Below are positions 1 to 5,843 of a DNA stretch of 11,907 nt, piece after piece. The position numbers were made by a program, and so were the translations under genes. The notes below the pieces were generated by a model that did not search any database, was not told the origin of the DNA, and was given only the letters and a program-made list of their open reading frames with translations. Source of the DNA: Hepatobacter sp965661165 (lineage in GTDB: Bacteria; Pseudomonadota; Alphaproteobacteria; Holosporales; Hepatobacteraceae); assembly GCA_965661165.1 (NCBI GenBank), contig CBFICL010000031.1:1-11907 (forward strand), written 5' to 3'. Numbering within the stretch: position 1 is the first letter of the stretch; each line of letters starts with the position of its first letter.

Positions 1-636
1 CGACACGTACGCACTTTTGATGTACACCCCCTTGACAGAGGCAGGTTTGGCTTTGACCAGCGCATCCACAAACGCCTTCATATTTTGAACCAACACGTCC
101 CCATCAAAACTGGCCTTCCCAATACCGGCATGAACCACGCCCGTTTTGTCTGTTTTATACTCAATCTGACCACCTTTCGCGGCCTGCACAGCTTTGGCCA
201 CATCCATGGTCACAGTGCCCAAACGCGGATTAGGCATCAGCCCCCGCGGCCCCAAAAAACGACCCAAACGACCCACAAGAGCCATCATGTCAGGTGTGGC
301 AATACAGCGATCAAAATTTGTCTCGCCCTTCTCAATGCGCTCCACCAAATCTTCGGCGCCCACAATGTCAGCACCGGCCTCCGTGGCTTCTTTGGCTTTG
401 TCGCCGCGGGCAAACACAGCCACACGCACAGATTTACCCGTACCACCAGGCAAGCTCACCACACCCCGCGGGGCCTGGCCACCTTTGGTGTCCACCAAAA
501 GCCTGACGGCCACATCCACCGTTTCATCAAACTTGGCTGATGACGTTTTTTTCACAAGGGCCATGCCCTCTTTGAAAGACACAGCGCCATCCACAGATTC
601 AAGATGTTGACGCATATGACGCATACGCTTTGACAT
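1..636 (-). CDS. rplA: 50S ribosomal protein L1 (3' end cut by window edge)
   Basis: L1 binds 23S rRNA at the stalk that releases E-site tRNA, and in many bacteria it also represses its own L11-L1 message. Translating the minus strand from 636 gives 212 uninterrupted codons beginning MSKRMRHMRQ, with the family hallmarks GTGKSVRVAVFA near residue 65, the LGPRGLMPNP motif near residue 130 and KGVYIKSAYVS at the cut end. L1 is usually about 230 residues, so some 15-20 C-terminal residues and the stop lie outside. The ATG at 636 follows the rplK stop with no gap (TAA-ATG), and a GAGGG Shine-Dalgarno lies in the last codons of rplK, so the two genes are probably translationally coupled. Identification is secure; only the 3' end is unknown. 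Confidence 0.97.
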   Translation of the reverse strand, partial: MSKRMRHMRQHLESVDGAVSFKEGMALVKKTSSAKFDETVDVAVRLLVDTKGGQAPRGVVSLPGGTGKSVRVAVFARGDKAKEATEAGADIVGAEDLVERIEKGETNFDRCIATPDMMALVGRLGRFLGPRGLMPNPRLGTVTMDVAKAVQAAKGGQIEYKTDKTGVVHAGIGKASFDGDVLVQNMKAFVDALVKAKPASVKGVYIKSAYVS

Positions 637-1074
637 TTATGCACCCTCCGCTATGTTAATGCCCATAGACACCGCAGAGCCGCGCACCATCTGATAGGCG
701 GCCTCCGGAGTGTGGGCGTTCATGTCCTGGATTTTCTCTGCCGCAATCTTTTCAATTTGCTCAGGCGTAATCGTGGCCACAGGCTTATCACGCCCTGTGG
801 CTGAAGACCCTTTTTGAAGACCCAGAGCTTTTTTGATAAAATAGCTCGTGGGCGGCTGTTTGAGAATAAACGTAAACGTGCGATCGGCATAGGCCGTGAT
901 CACCACAGGAATCGGCATGCCGGCTTCCATACCTTGCGTCTTCGCGTTGAAAGCCTTACAAAATTCCATAATATTCAGCCCCTTTTGGCTGAGCGCAGGA
1001 CCAATGGGTGGCGCTGGATTCGCTTTGCCGGCAGGCACCTGCAGCTTAATCTCACCAATCACTTTCTTTGCCAT
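637..1074 (-). CDS. rplK: 50S ribosomal protein L11
   Basis: L11 forms the base of the L7/L12 stalk and, with 23S rRNA, the GTPase-associated centre where translation factors bind. The 145-residue product has the expected length. The N-terminal domain (about 1-70) carries the proline-rich PPIGPALSQKGLNI segment at which thiostrepton acts in other bacteria. The C-terminal RNA-binding domain (about 75-145) contains TSYFIKKALG and ends GSAVSMGINI. The ATG at 1074 lies two bases after the nusG stop, with AAGGA nine bases upstream inside the nusG end. It is part of the compact secE-nusG-rplK-rplA unit. Nothing is unusual about it. Confidence 0.98.
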   Translation of the reverse strand: MAKKVIGEIKLQVPAGKANPAPPIGPALSQKGLNIMEFCKAFNAKTQGMEAGMPIPVVITAYADRTFTFILKQPPTSYFIKKALGLQKGSSATGRDKPVATITPEQIEKIAAEKIQDMNAHTPEAAYQMVRGSAVSMGINIAEGA

Positions 1075-1076
1075 AC

Positions 1077-1637
1077 TTAAGGTCCTTCTGTTTTTTCAAT
1101 CTGAGAAAAATCTAAATCTACCGGCGTCAGACGCCCAAAAATGGCCACAGACACCTTCACACGCTTTTTGTCCGCATCCACATTTTCTATCAACCCAGAA
1201 AACGAAGCAAAAGGGCCGTCTGTCACCTGTACATATTCACCCACAGAAAAGTGATGCGCCTCCTTAGAGGCATCTATCATTTTTTCCACAGAGCTCAGGG
1301 CCCGCTCAACATCTGTTTTAGATAAAGGTGTGGGCTTTTCTTTGCCGCCCAAAAACCCTGACACATGATGGACGCTGCGCACCAGGTGCCACGTATCATC
1401 CCGCAGCATCATGTTCACCAAGATATACCCAGGATACACAGATTTCGCCACATTCTTTTTGACGCCACGCTTAACCTCAACCGATTCTTTTTTGGGGGCC
1501 ACAATGTCAAAGAAGCACTCCGAAAGAGACTCTTTGCCCGCCTTCTCCCATATAGACTGGATGACTTTGTCTTCAAAGCCTGAGTGAACATTCACCACAT
1601 ACCACTGAGATGCCTGGGGCGTTGTGTCTTTATTCAT
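1077..1637 (-). CDS. nusG: Transcription termination/antitermination protein NusG
   Basis: NusG binds RNA polymerase, suppresses pausing, and links polymerase to Rho or to the ribosome through S10. From the ATG at 1637 it is 186 residues. The N-terminal NGN domain spans about 11-115, with QWYVVNVHSGFE at its start and VYPGYILVNM near 67-76. The KOW domain follows at about 133-183, containing GEYVQVTDGPFASFSG. I chose this start because its ATG overlaps the secE stop as ATGA, a usual sign of translational coupling. An in-frame GTG 12 bases upstream would add only four residues and would lie further inside secE. The stop is two bases before rplK. Confidence 0.97.
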   Translation of the reverse strand: MNKDTTPQASQWYVVNVHSGFEDKVIQSIWEKAGKESLSECFFDIVAPKKESVEVKRGVKKNVAKSVYPGYILVNMMLRDDTWHLVRSVHHVSGFLGGKEKPTPLSKTDVERALSSVEKMIDASKEAHHFSVGEYVQVTDGPFASFSGLIENVDADKKRVKVSVAIFGRLTPVDLDFSQIEKTEGP

Positions 1638-1834
1638 CGAATTAACCACTGCACGGCTGAGGAAACGAGGCTATCCACAGCCAGAAAAAACAAAGCAAAA
1701 AGGACTACCATGATAAAAACAAAGATGGTTGTGGTCACCACTTCTTGGCGCGACGGCCACATCACCCGCGATGCCTCAAGCCGAACCTGCCTCACAAAGG
1801 TCAACCAGGATGTTTTCGCTTTCTCTGTTGTCAT
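1634..1834 (-). CDS. secE: Preprotein translocase subunit SecE
   Basis: SecE is the small essential subunit that clamps SecY in the SecYEG inner-membrane protein channel. The 66-residue product is the short, single-span form usual outside Enterobacteria. A charged amphipathic N-terminal part is followed by the signature region RLEASRVMWPSRQEV (about residues 18-32) and one hydrophobic segment (about 35-55). I chose ATG 1834 over an in-frame TTG at 1846, because the GAGGGGG upstream would touch the TTG while leaving a 13-base (rather long) spacing to the ATG. The gene begins 25 bases after the tRNA-Trp 3' end and overlaps nusG by the ATGA junction, so it is probably transcribed with both. Confidence 0.95.
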   Translation of the reverse strand: MTTEKAKTSWLTFVRQVRLEASRVMWPSRQEVVTTTIFVFIMVVLFALFFLAVDSLVSSAVQWLIR

Positions 1835-1859
1835 CTTTCTTAACAAACCCCCTCAAATC

Positions 1860-1935
1860 TGGCAGGAGCGGAGGGACTCGAACCCACAACCACCGGTTTT
1901 GGAGACCGGTGCTCTACCAATTGAGCTACGCTCCT
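1860..1935 (-). tRNA. trnW: tRNA-Trp (anticodon CCA)
   Basis: The minus strand folds into a complete 76-base cloverleaf. There is a perfect 7-bp acceptor stem (AGGAGCG/CGCTCCT), a D arm GCTC...GAGC, and an anticodon arm CCGGT-CTCCAAA-ACCGG that places CCA at the anticodon, reading UGG. The T arm is GTGGG-TTCGAGT-CCCTC, the discriminator is G, and the 3' CCA is encoded. Its place just upstream of secE is the arrangement common in proteobacteria, so its maturation probably starts from a transcript shared with secE-nusG-rplKA. Confidence 0.98.
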
Positions 1936-2145
1936 AAATTCTCCCAACATGGTCTTAAGGCGCACCTTAACGGAGAGACGGGAAGCACGCTCTGTCCTAT
2001 TCATCAAAAACCTTATCTATTCTTACGAAAAATCACCTCAGAACACAAGGGGGGGACCTACTTTTATTCCCAAAACCCCACACGCCGCACCCCCAAAAGC
2101 CGAAAACAAAGGGATTTTACAAAGCCATCGCCAACCAAAATATCC
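1936..2145. other. Gap between rpsI and tRNA-Trp
   Basis: This 210-base stretch has no credible gene. Apart from the weak promoter pair at 2020-2048, it holds a short dyad, TTAAGG-TGCG-CCTTAA on the minus strand, about 25 bases before the tRNA 5' end. That dyad has no following T-run and so is not an intrinsic terminator. There is also a C/A-rich stretch (2049-2090) with no hairpin I can find. Confidence 0.6.
2020..2048 (-). promoter_or_regulatory. Possible promoter for tRNA-Trp/secE operon
   Basis: Reading leftwards, TTGTGT (2048-2043) and TAAGAA (2025-2020) are separated by 17 bases, about 85 bases ahead of the tRNA. The match to sigma70 consensus is only partial (3/6 and 4/6). It is the best pair I can see in the gap between rpsI and the tRNA. 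Read-through from rpsI is the alternative, since I see no terminator after rpsI. Confidence 0.3.
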
Positions 2146-2679
2146 TTAACGCTTAGACCGTTGGAAACGCTTACGCGCCTTGGGCTGACCGTATTTTTTA
2201 CGCTCCACCACGCGCGAATCAAGGGTGAGAAACCCTTCCCTTTTAAGCGCACCGCGCACCTCAGGCTTGTACAGAGCCAAGGCCTTGGATAGGGCATGAC
2301 GGACAGCACCGCCTTGACCAAAGGTGCCGCTTCCCTTCACTGTGCACATGACATCAAAACGCCCCACCGCCTCAACAAGGGTTAACGGACGCATCACTAG
2401 CGCATGCACCTGCTTTGGAAAATAATCCGCCAAGGATTGGCCATTAATGGTGATACTGCCCTTGCCTGCACGAAGCCACAACCGCGCCACCGCCGTTTTA
2501 CGTTTACCTGTGGCATAGGCTCGGCCCTGCGCATCCAACACGAGGGTGCCCCCTGAAGACGCATCACTACCACCCGCAGCCTCTTTGCGCACCAACGAGG
2601 CTTCGGACGCAGAAGCCGTCTCAGACGATGCCTCCAATGATGTTTTGAGTTCGGATAACTCCGTCACACGCTCTGTCAT
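2146..2679 (-). CDS. rpsI: 30S ribosomal protein S9 with long N-terminal extension
   Basis: S9 is a small-subunit head protein whose C-terminal tail reaches the P-site tRNA. The 177-residue product contains the full S9 fold from LDAQGRAYATGKRKTAVARLWL (split here as LDAQGRAYATGKRK then TAVARLWL, about residues 48-70), through GQGGAVRHALSKAL near 122-135, to the invariant ending RKRFQRSKR. Before it lies a 45-odd-residue acidic, Ser/Ala/Glu-rich extension. Alphaproteobacterial S9 proteins usually carry a shorter extension of this kind (about 25-30 residues), so this one is longer than usual. The ATG at 2679 overlaps the rplM stop as ATGA, with AAGGA inside rplM serving as Shine-Dalgarno. Confidence 0.97.
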   Translation of the reverse strand: MTERVTELSELKTSLEASSETASASEASLVRKEAAGGSDASSGGTLVLDAQGRAYATGKRKTAVARLWLRAGKGSITINGQSLADYFPKQVHALVMRPLTLVEAVGRFDVMCTVKGSGTFGQGGAVRHALSKALALYKPEVRGALKREGFLTLDSRVVERKKYGQPKARKRFQRSKR

Positions 2680-3188
2680 GATTGTTTTTCCTTCAGCTGT
2701 TCACCTTGGCTATCCCCATGAGAGGGACGCACGGCTTTATTTTTTTCATTCATACCCCCAATATCCCACAGCGCCGGTGCCTGGGCTTCATGAGGGTGCG
2801 TTTCCCCGGCATAAACCTTGAGGTTTTTCATTTGTTGGCGCCCCAGCGGGTTGCGCGAAATCATCCGCTCCACTGCCTTGCGCACCACGCGCTCAGGGTT
2901 CTTTCCTTCCACAATTTCGGTCATCGTTCGCGACTTGATCCCGCCCGGATACCCCGTGTGCCAATGAAACTCTTTTTGATCCCACTTGCTGCCCGTCAAG
3001 TGAACTTTGTCAGCATTAATCACCACCACACAATCGCCACAATCCATATGCGGCGTGAACGTAGGCTTATGCTTGCCCCGCAGGCGAAAAGCAATTTGGC
3101 TGGCCATGCGTCCTAAAACCAAATCCTTCGCATCCACAAGCCACCACGATTTTTCAATAGCAGACGCTTTCAGTGTAAATGTCTTCAT
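2676..3188 (-). CDS. rplM: 50S ribosomal protein L13
   Basis: L13 is an early-assembly large-subunit protein. From ATG 3188 it is 170 residues starting MKTFTLKASAIEKSWWLVDA, the conserved alphaproteobacterial opening. The core motifs are LRGKHKPTFTPHMDCGD (about 36-52), WHTGYPGGIKSRT (about 76-88) and the MISRNPLGRQQMKNLKVYAG signature (about 109-128), followed by HPHEAQ. An in-frame upstream start (codon at 3239) would overlap the probable promoter and adds sequence foreign to the family. The C-terminal 15-20 residues beyond the usual end are hydrophilic, and their codons contain the rpsI Shine-Dalgarno. The gene is translationally coupled to rpsI. Confidence 0.97.
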   Translation of the reverse strand: MKTFTLKASAIEKSWWLVDAKDLVLGRMASQIAFRLRGKHKPTFTPHMDCGDCVVVINADKVHLTGSKWDQKEFHWHTGYPGGIKSRTMTEIVEGKNPERVVRKAVERMISRNPLGRQQMKNLKVYAGETHPHEAQAPALWDIGGMNEKNKAVRPSHGDSQGEQLKEKQS

Positions 3189-3212
3189 ATCATTCAATTC
3201 CCATCCATTAAC

Positions 3213-3244
3213 ATCATAGTGAAAGACCTGCGCGCCCATGTCAA
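3213..3244 (-). promoter_or_regulatory. Probable promoter for rplM-rpsI
   Basis: On the minus strand a perfect -35 TTGACA occupies 3244-3239. A -10 candidate CACTAT lies 17 bases on (3221-3216), with a better-looking TATGAT overlapping it at a 20-base spacing (3218-3213). The site is about 25-30 bases ahead of the L13 ATG, which would give a short leader. The exact -10 is uncertain. Confidence 0.5.
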
Positions 3245-3370
3245 CGCCTCTTGCACAAAAGCGCCTTTTCTGATGGTTTGTACGCCGACAAAAGGTCTTG
3301 GGTGCTCTACAGACCCGCCATCAAGCAGTGATTCAGCATGGTTAGCAAAAAATGTTAGGCAAAAAAAATA

Positions 3371-3385
3371 AAAAATATTGACAAT
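3371..3385 (+). promoter_or_regulatory. AAAAATATTGACAAT element, copy 1
   Basis: This 15-base block contains a perfect TTGACA (3378-3383), and an identical copy occurs at 4789-4803. It lies 59 bases before the ATG of the 109-residue exported protein. The downstream -10 is poor (TACTGT 20 bases on is the best I find), so it may be a promoter -35 with an AT-rich up-element or a factor-binding site rather than a plain sigma70 promoter. Confidence 0.4.
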
Positions 3386-3443
3386 GTGGAAATATTTTGT
3401 GACTACTGTGAACATCACGTTTCACGGGATGGAAATAAACGCT

Positions 3444-3773
3444 ATGTATCGCCTCACAAACCTACTTTTATCGGCTTTTGTGGTATCAGCCTCTCTGGCC
3501 GCGCCTTTGTATGCACCAAAAAAAGGCTTGGGTGCAATAGCACGAGACGAGAGTCAATTAAAAAAAGACATTGATACCTGGAAAGTACGCGCAGAAAAGG
3601 CAATGAAGGTCCAAGACCGCCGACGAGCAGGGCAAGAGATTGATAATCTTCTTAGGGAAGCAGATGGGCTACTTCAAAGATGTGGTGATATAAAAAGAGG
3701 AGAGTGGACGCATGAAGTTGAGCAAGTCCAAACAAAACTTGAGCGCAGGGTTGAGGAATTGGCCCAAAGGTAA
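3444..3773 (+). CDS. Small exported helical protein with LYAPKxGLGA block
   Basis: I do not recognise the family. The 109-residue product has a Sec signal peptide (MYRLT, then a hydrophobic core to about residue 18, with SLA-A as the likely cut). After it comes LYAPKKGLGAIAR at residues 22-34, nearly identical to residues 22-34 of the 774-residue protein further right. Residues 35-109 are charged and predicted helical, rich in K/E/R with heptad-like spacing, and contain one cysteine (C80). The function is unknown. I chose ATG 3444 because GGA lies ten bases upstream and the signal peptide begins there; an in-frame ATG at 3429 is possible. The 56-base gap to the outer-membrane gene, with no terminator, suggests co-transcription. 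The product probably resides in the periplasm or is secreted. Confidence 0.75.
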   Translation: MYRLTNLLLSAFVVSASLAAPLYAPKKGLGAIARDESQLKKDIDTWKVRAEKAMKVQDRRRAGQEIDNLLREADGLLQRCGDIKRGEWTHEVEQVQTKLERRVEELAQR

Positions 3774-3829
3774 GCAGTTTTTAGTCACCCTTACAACATA
3801 TCAATTAGATACAGAAGTGAGTTAAAAGT

Positions 3830-4522
3830 ATGAAAAAGATTTTGTTCGCGATGGCATTGGGATCGGTTGCAACCACGGCTATGGCCGAAACGCCTTCGGG
3901 GATGTATGGCGGCCTTAATGTTGGTGGCGTTTATATGGTGGGAACCCAGCATTTGCTTTTTGATGAACCAAGCGCTGCCAATATCGACTATTGGCTTTTT
4001 GGAAAAAACAAAGGTAAAGCGGGGTTTGATATCGGAGGCACCTTTGGCGTGCGTAATAAAGACAACGATTTCCTTTGGGGTGGTGAGGCCTTCCTTGGGT
4101 ATACACCTTGCGAGCAAAAGTTAACAGGCTCTATTGGTGCTCCCTTAGAGATGACAACAGGGGCTAACAGCAGAGTCAAAAGAGGTCTTGAGTTCGGTAT
4201 CGTCGGCCTTGTGGGCCTTGATATGCAGGATGTTAACTTGTCGCTCAAACTTGGCTTGGGTGCCGCCCAGTTCACCCATCGCTATAGTGATGAGGACACG
4301 GCTGAGATGAAAAAATCAAAGATTTCCCCTTCTTTTATCACAGGTTTGATGCTTGAAATGCCTGTGGCCAAGGATTTGAGCGTTCGCTTTGACTATACGC
4401 TCTCTTTCCACAAAACGGTCGAAACCAAGATTTTCGAAGAGGATGCTGACATTTACGTTGTGCAAACCTTTGTGGCACCGAAAGTCCACGCCTTCACCGC
4501 GGGGGTGTCGTGGTACTTTTAA
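3830..4522 (+). CDS. Outer-membrane beta-barrel protein
   Basis: This 230-residue protein has a clear Sec signal peptide (MKKILFAMALGSVATTAMA, cut before ETPSG). Glycine-rich alternating strands follow throughout, for example GMYGGLNVGGVYMVG, FDIGGTFGVRN, GLEFGIVGLVGLD, LSLKLGLGAA and LSVRFDYTLSF. The last strand AFTAGVSWYF ends in phenylalanine, the C-terminal signal read by the BAM machinery. Size and layout fit an 8-stranded OmpA/Omp25-like surface porin-type barrel, which in host-associated alphaproteobacteria often includes surface antigens. I cannot assign a named family. A single cysteine (about residue 94) lies in a loop. A strong intrinsic terminator follows 31 bases after the stop, ending the transcript that probably includes the 109-residue gene. 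Confidence 0.85.
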   Translation: MKKILFAMALGSVATTAMAETPSGMYGGLNVGGVYMVGTQHLLFDEPSAANIDYWLFGKNKGKAGFDIGGTFGVRNKDNDFLWGGEAFLGYTPCEQKLTGSIGAPLEMTTGANSRVKRGLEFGIVGLVGLDMQDVNLSLKLGLGAAQFTHRYSDEDTAEMKKSKISPSFITGLMLEMPVAKDLSVRFDYTLSFHKTVETKIFEEDADIYVVQTFVAPKVHAFTAGVSWYF

Positions 4523-4552
4523 CCGCTTGATCTCAATACATCTCACACCTGT

Positions 4553-4584
4553 GGGGCCTTCACGCGCGTGAGGGCCCTTTTTTT
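4553..4584 (+). terminator. Intrinsic terminator after the beta-barrel gene
   Basis: The stem GGGCCTTCAC/GTGAGGGCCC (10 bp with one G-U pair) closes a GCGC loop and is followed directly by seven T residues. It is a textbook Rho-independent terminator reading rightwards. Confidence 0.9.
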
Positions 4585-4788
4585 AAAGGCATGCTTAGGT
4601 GGCGCGCTTTGAATAGCCGAGGTCCGAAATAAGTGGCCTTAACCCTCACCTAACACCCCCACTCTGCGGCATGCCACCCACACCTTCCCTTCTCCACGCC
4701 CCGCACCTTGGCCCACTTGGCCTTATGAATTTGGCCTTGCCTCATGAAGCTGCGCCTTTGAGTGCGCGCCGCACAACGTGATAATGAA
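4585..4788. other. Intergenic stretch without a gene
   Basis: This stretch of about 200 bases lies between the terminator and the next promoter-like element. It is C-rich on the plus strand with several TTGGCC/GGCCTT words, but I see no ORF with a start signal, no RNA gene and no strong hairpin. Confidence 0.5.
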
Positions 4789-4803
4789 AAAAATATTGAC
4801 AAT
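4789..4803 (+). promoter_or_regulatory. AAAAATATTGACAAT element, copy 2
   Basis: The same 15 bases occur at 3371-3385. TTGACA occupies 4796-4801, and the surrounding TGACA-ATA-TGTCA forms a small dyad. A second TTGACT follows at 4818-4823, exactly 22 bases (two helical turns) later, with TAAAAA 15 bases beyond it as a weak -10. This region is the likely promoter of the leader ORF and the 196-residue protein. Confidence 0.4.
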
Positions 4804-4884
4804 ATGTCATTTTTTTCTTGACTTTTGGATATTTTTCGTAAAAAGTGCTCATAACCTTTCTCCTAGATGATAGGGAGAAATAAC

Positions 4885-4995
4885 ATGCTGCACCCGCATG
4901 TGGTTTATAAAGGGGTCTCTTTGGGCCCGATATTGGCGCCAAGGGGGAATGCTTTGGCGCCAGCGCTTTTTATCCCACCCCCACCTCAAACGTGA
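4885..4995 (+). CDS. Possible 36-codon leader peptide with terminal proline run
   Basis: A short ORF starts at ATG 4885 behind a good Shine-Dalgarno (AGGGAGA, about seven bases upstream). It ends at TGA 4993-4995, directly against the AGGAG that serves the next gene, whose ATG is at 5007. The product starts MLHPHVVYKG, contains LAP twice, and ends IPPPPQT; four consecutive proline codons next to the stop are a classic ribosome-stalling context. A terminator-like hairpin lies inside the ORF at 4934-4971. It has no signal peptide or recognisable domain. Position and structure suggest a regulatory leader, but it could also be a chance ORF or a small peptide gene. Confidence 0.45.
   Translation: MLHPHVVYKGVSLGPILAPRGNALAPALFIPPPPQT
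4934..4971 (+). promoter_or_regulatory. Terminator/attenuator-like hairpin inside the leader ORF
   Basis: TGGCGCCAA (4934-4942) and TTGGCGCCA (4954-4962) can pair as a perfect 9-bp stem around an 11-base loop. Four bases later come five T residues (4967-4971). Because each arm is nearly self-complementary, the two copies could also act as a repeated DNA site with centres two helical turns apart. The T-run is short and offset, so termination may be weak or conditional. Confidence 0.4.
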
Positions 4996-5006
4996 AGGAG
5001 ACGACT

Positions 5007-5597
5007 ATGTTTCAGCACCTTTTCACATATCTTGCTGTCTTCATATGCACCCTGAACACAGCTTACAGCATCGGAGACAGCTTCTTTGGGTCTTACGCAG
5101 GTAGCAAACGTGTCATATCTTCTCATACCACATCCTCTCAGCTCTCCTCTTATGAAACAAGGGCAGCCATGAAAGCCCGATTCACAGCAGAAAAAGAGGA
5201 ACTTCAGCAAGAAATAGCCACGCTGAAACACAATTATCAACAAACGCATGCACAAGAGCAAAAAACACACCAACAGATTGTGCACACGCTGCAAGCCTTG
5301 CTTATGGCATGCAATCCTCAAGAAGGCCGTGTCTCTCGCATGCTCACCCTTGCCAGAAAAAACCCGACCCCTGAAGATCAGTCTCCCCTTTCTTTTGCAG
5401 GGAATGTAGGGAATGCGAAAGTCAGCGCCCTTTTAGACGAAGCTCTCCATGAAGAAGAACATGCCTGCCCAGGCCTGCCTGCAACATCTGCGCAAGAAGA
5501 GTCTTGCCATGGGGAGACACAAGCCAATCTGATCAACACCGCCCACAAGGACCTGTTAGTAGCCAACATAAAAGAGGCCCTCAAAGAAACCCCGTGA
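5007..5597 (+). CDS. Exported coiled-coil protein of unknown function
   Basis: I do not recognise this 196-residue protein. It begins with a Sec signal peptide (MFQHL, hydrophobic to about residue 18, probable cut after NTAYS or nearby). A Ser/Thr-rich stretch follows, then a long charged helix at about 53-100 (KARFTAEKEELQQEIATLKH onward) with coiled-coil character. The C-terminal half contains three cysteines (102, 154, 167), which could form disulfides after export. ATG 5007 is chosen over the in-frame GTG at 4992 because AAGGAG stands at the ideal six-base distance. The gene ends in two in-frame stops, TGA TAA. It lacks the LYAPKxGLGA block of its neighbours. I see no convincing terminator behind it. 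Confidence 0.75.
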   Translation: MFQHLFTYLAVFICTLNTAYSIGDSFFGSYAGSKRVISSHTTSSQLSSYETRAAMKARFTAEKEELQQEIATLKHNYQQTHAQEQKTHQQIVHTLQALLMACNPQEGRVSRMLTLARKNPTPEDQSPLSFAGNVGNAKVSALLDEALHEEEHACPGLPATSAQEESCHGETQANLINTAHKDLLVANIKEALKETP

Positions 5598-5671
5598 TAA
5601 AAAGTGCCTAAAAGGCAAAAAACACACGTTGTGAGCACATTGATGACAAGGGCTCATGCATGTCTTTGTTA

Positions 5672-5699
5672 TTGATTCGTGCGCATAATATTCTATAAA
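5672..5699 (+). promoter_or_regulatory. Possible promoter upstream of the 774-residue gene (distal)
   Basis: TTGATT (5672-5677) and TATAAA (5694-5699) are separated by 16 bases in an A+T-rich stretch, about 145 bases before the ATG. The match is good by sequence, but a second candidate lies closer to the gene. Confidence 0.35.
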
Positions 5700-5775
5700 A
5701 AACACACATATAAGGCATTTCTCAGACGATCTGCCCCCGGTGCCCCTGCGCATGAAAAAATAATTTTTTCTATGG

Positions 5776-5820
5776 TTGACTTTCAGGCCTCACATCCTTA
5801 ATAGTGCCATTGTGACACTA
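5776..5820 (+). promoter_or_regulatory. Promoter-like -35 with overlapping operator-like palindrome
   Basis: TTGACT (5776-5781) is followed 17 bases later by TAATAG (5799-5804, a weak -10). Overlapping and following it is the 19-base dyad TAGTGCCATTGTGACACTA (5802-5820), with arms of eight bases that match at seven positions. A dyad placed over the -10/start region is typical of a repressor operator. This is inference from layout only. Confidence 0.4.
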
Positions 5821-5843
5821 TTTGACATAAGGACATTATTGAA

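Noticed and set aside
85..610. Two long plus-strand frames (85-540 and 194-610) opposite rplA
   Set aside because: They are antisense to an intact, highly conserved L1 gene and their translations look like low-complexity shadow products.
1936..1985. TTAAGG-TGCG-CCTTAA dyad as a terminator before tRNA-Trp
   Set aside because: The stem is only 6 bp, A+T-rich, and not followed by a T-run in either direction.
3378..3443. Earlier start (TTG at 3378) for the 109-residue protein
   Set aside because: The TTG is the first half of a TTGACA -35-like word and would place 22 extra residues before an otherwise ideal signal peptide.
4742..4942. 66-codon minus-strand frame in the gap before the 196-residue gene
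   Set aside because: No convincing Shine-Dalgarno, unlikely composition, and it overlaps promoter-like elements and the leader ORF on the other strand.
5605..5617. Hairpin TGCCT-AAA-AGGCA after the 196-residue gene as a terminator
   Set aside because: On the plus strand it is followed by A residues; the T-run lies on the minus-strand side, where there is no gene to terminate. The stem is only 5 bp.
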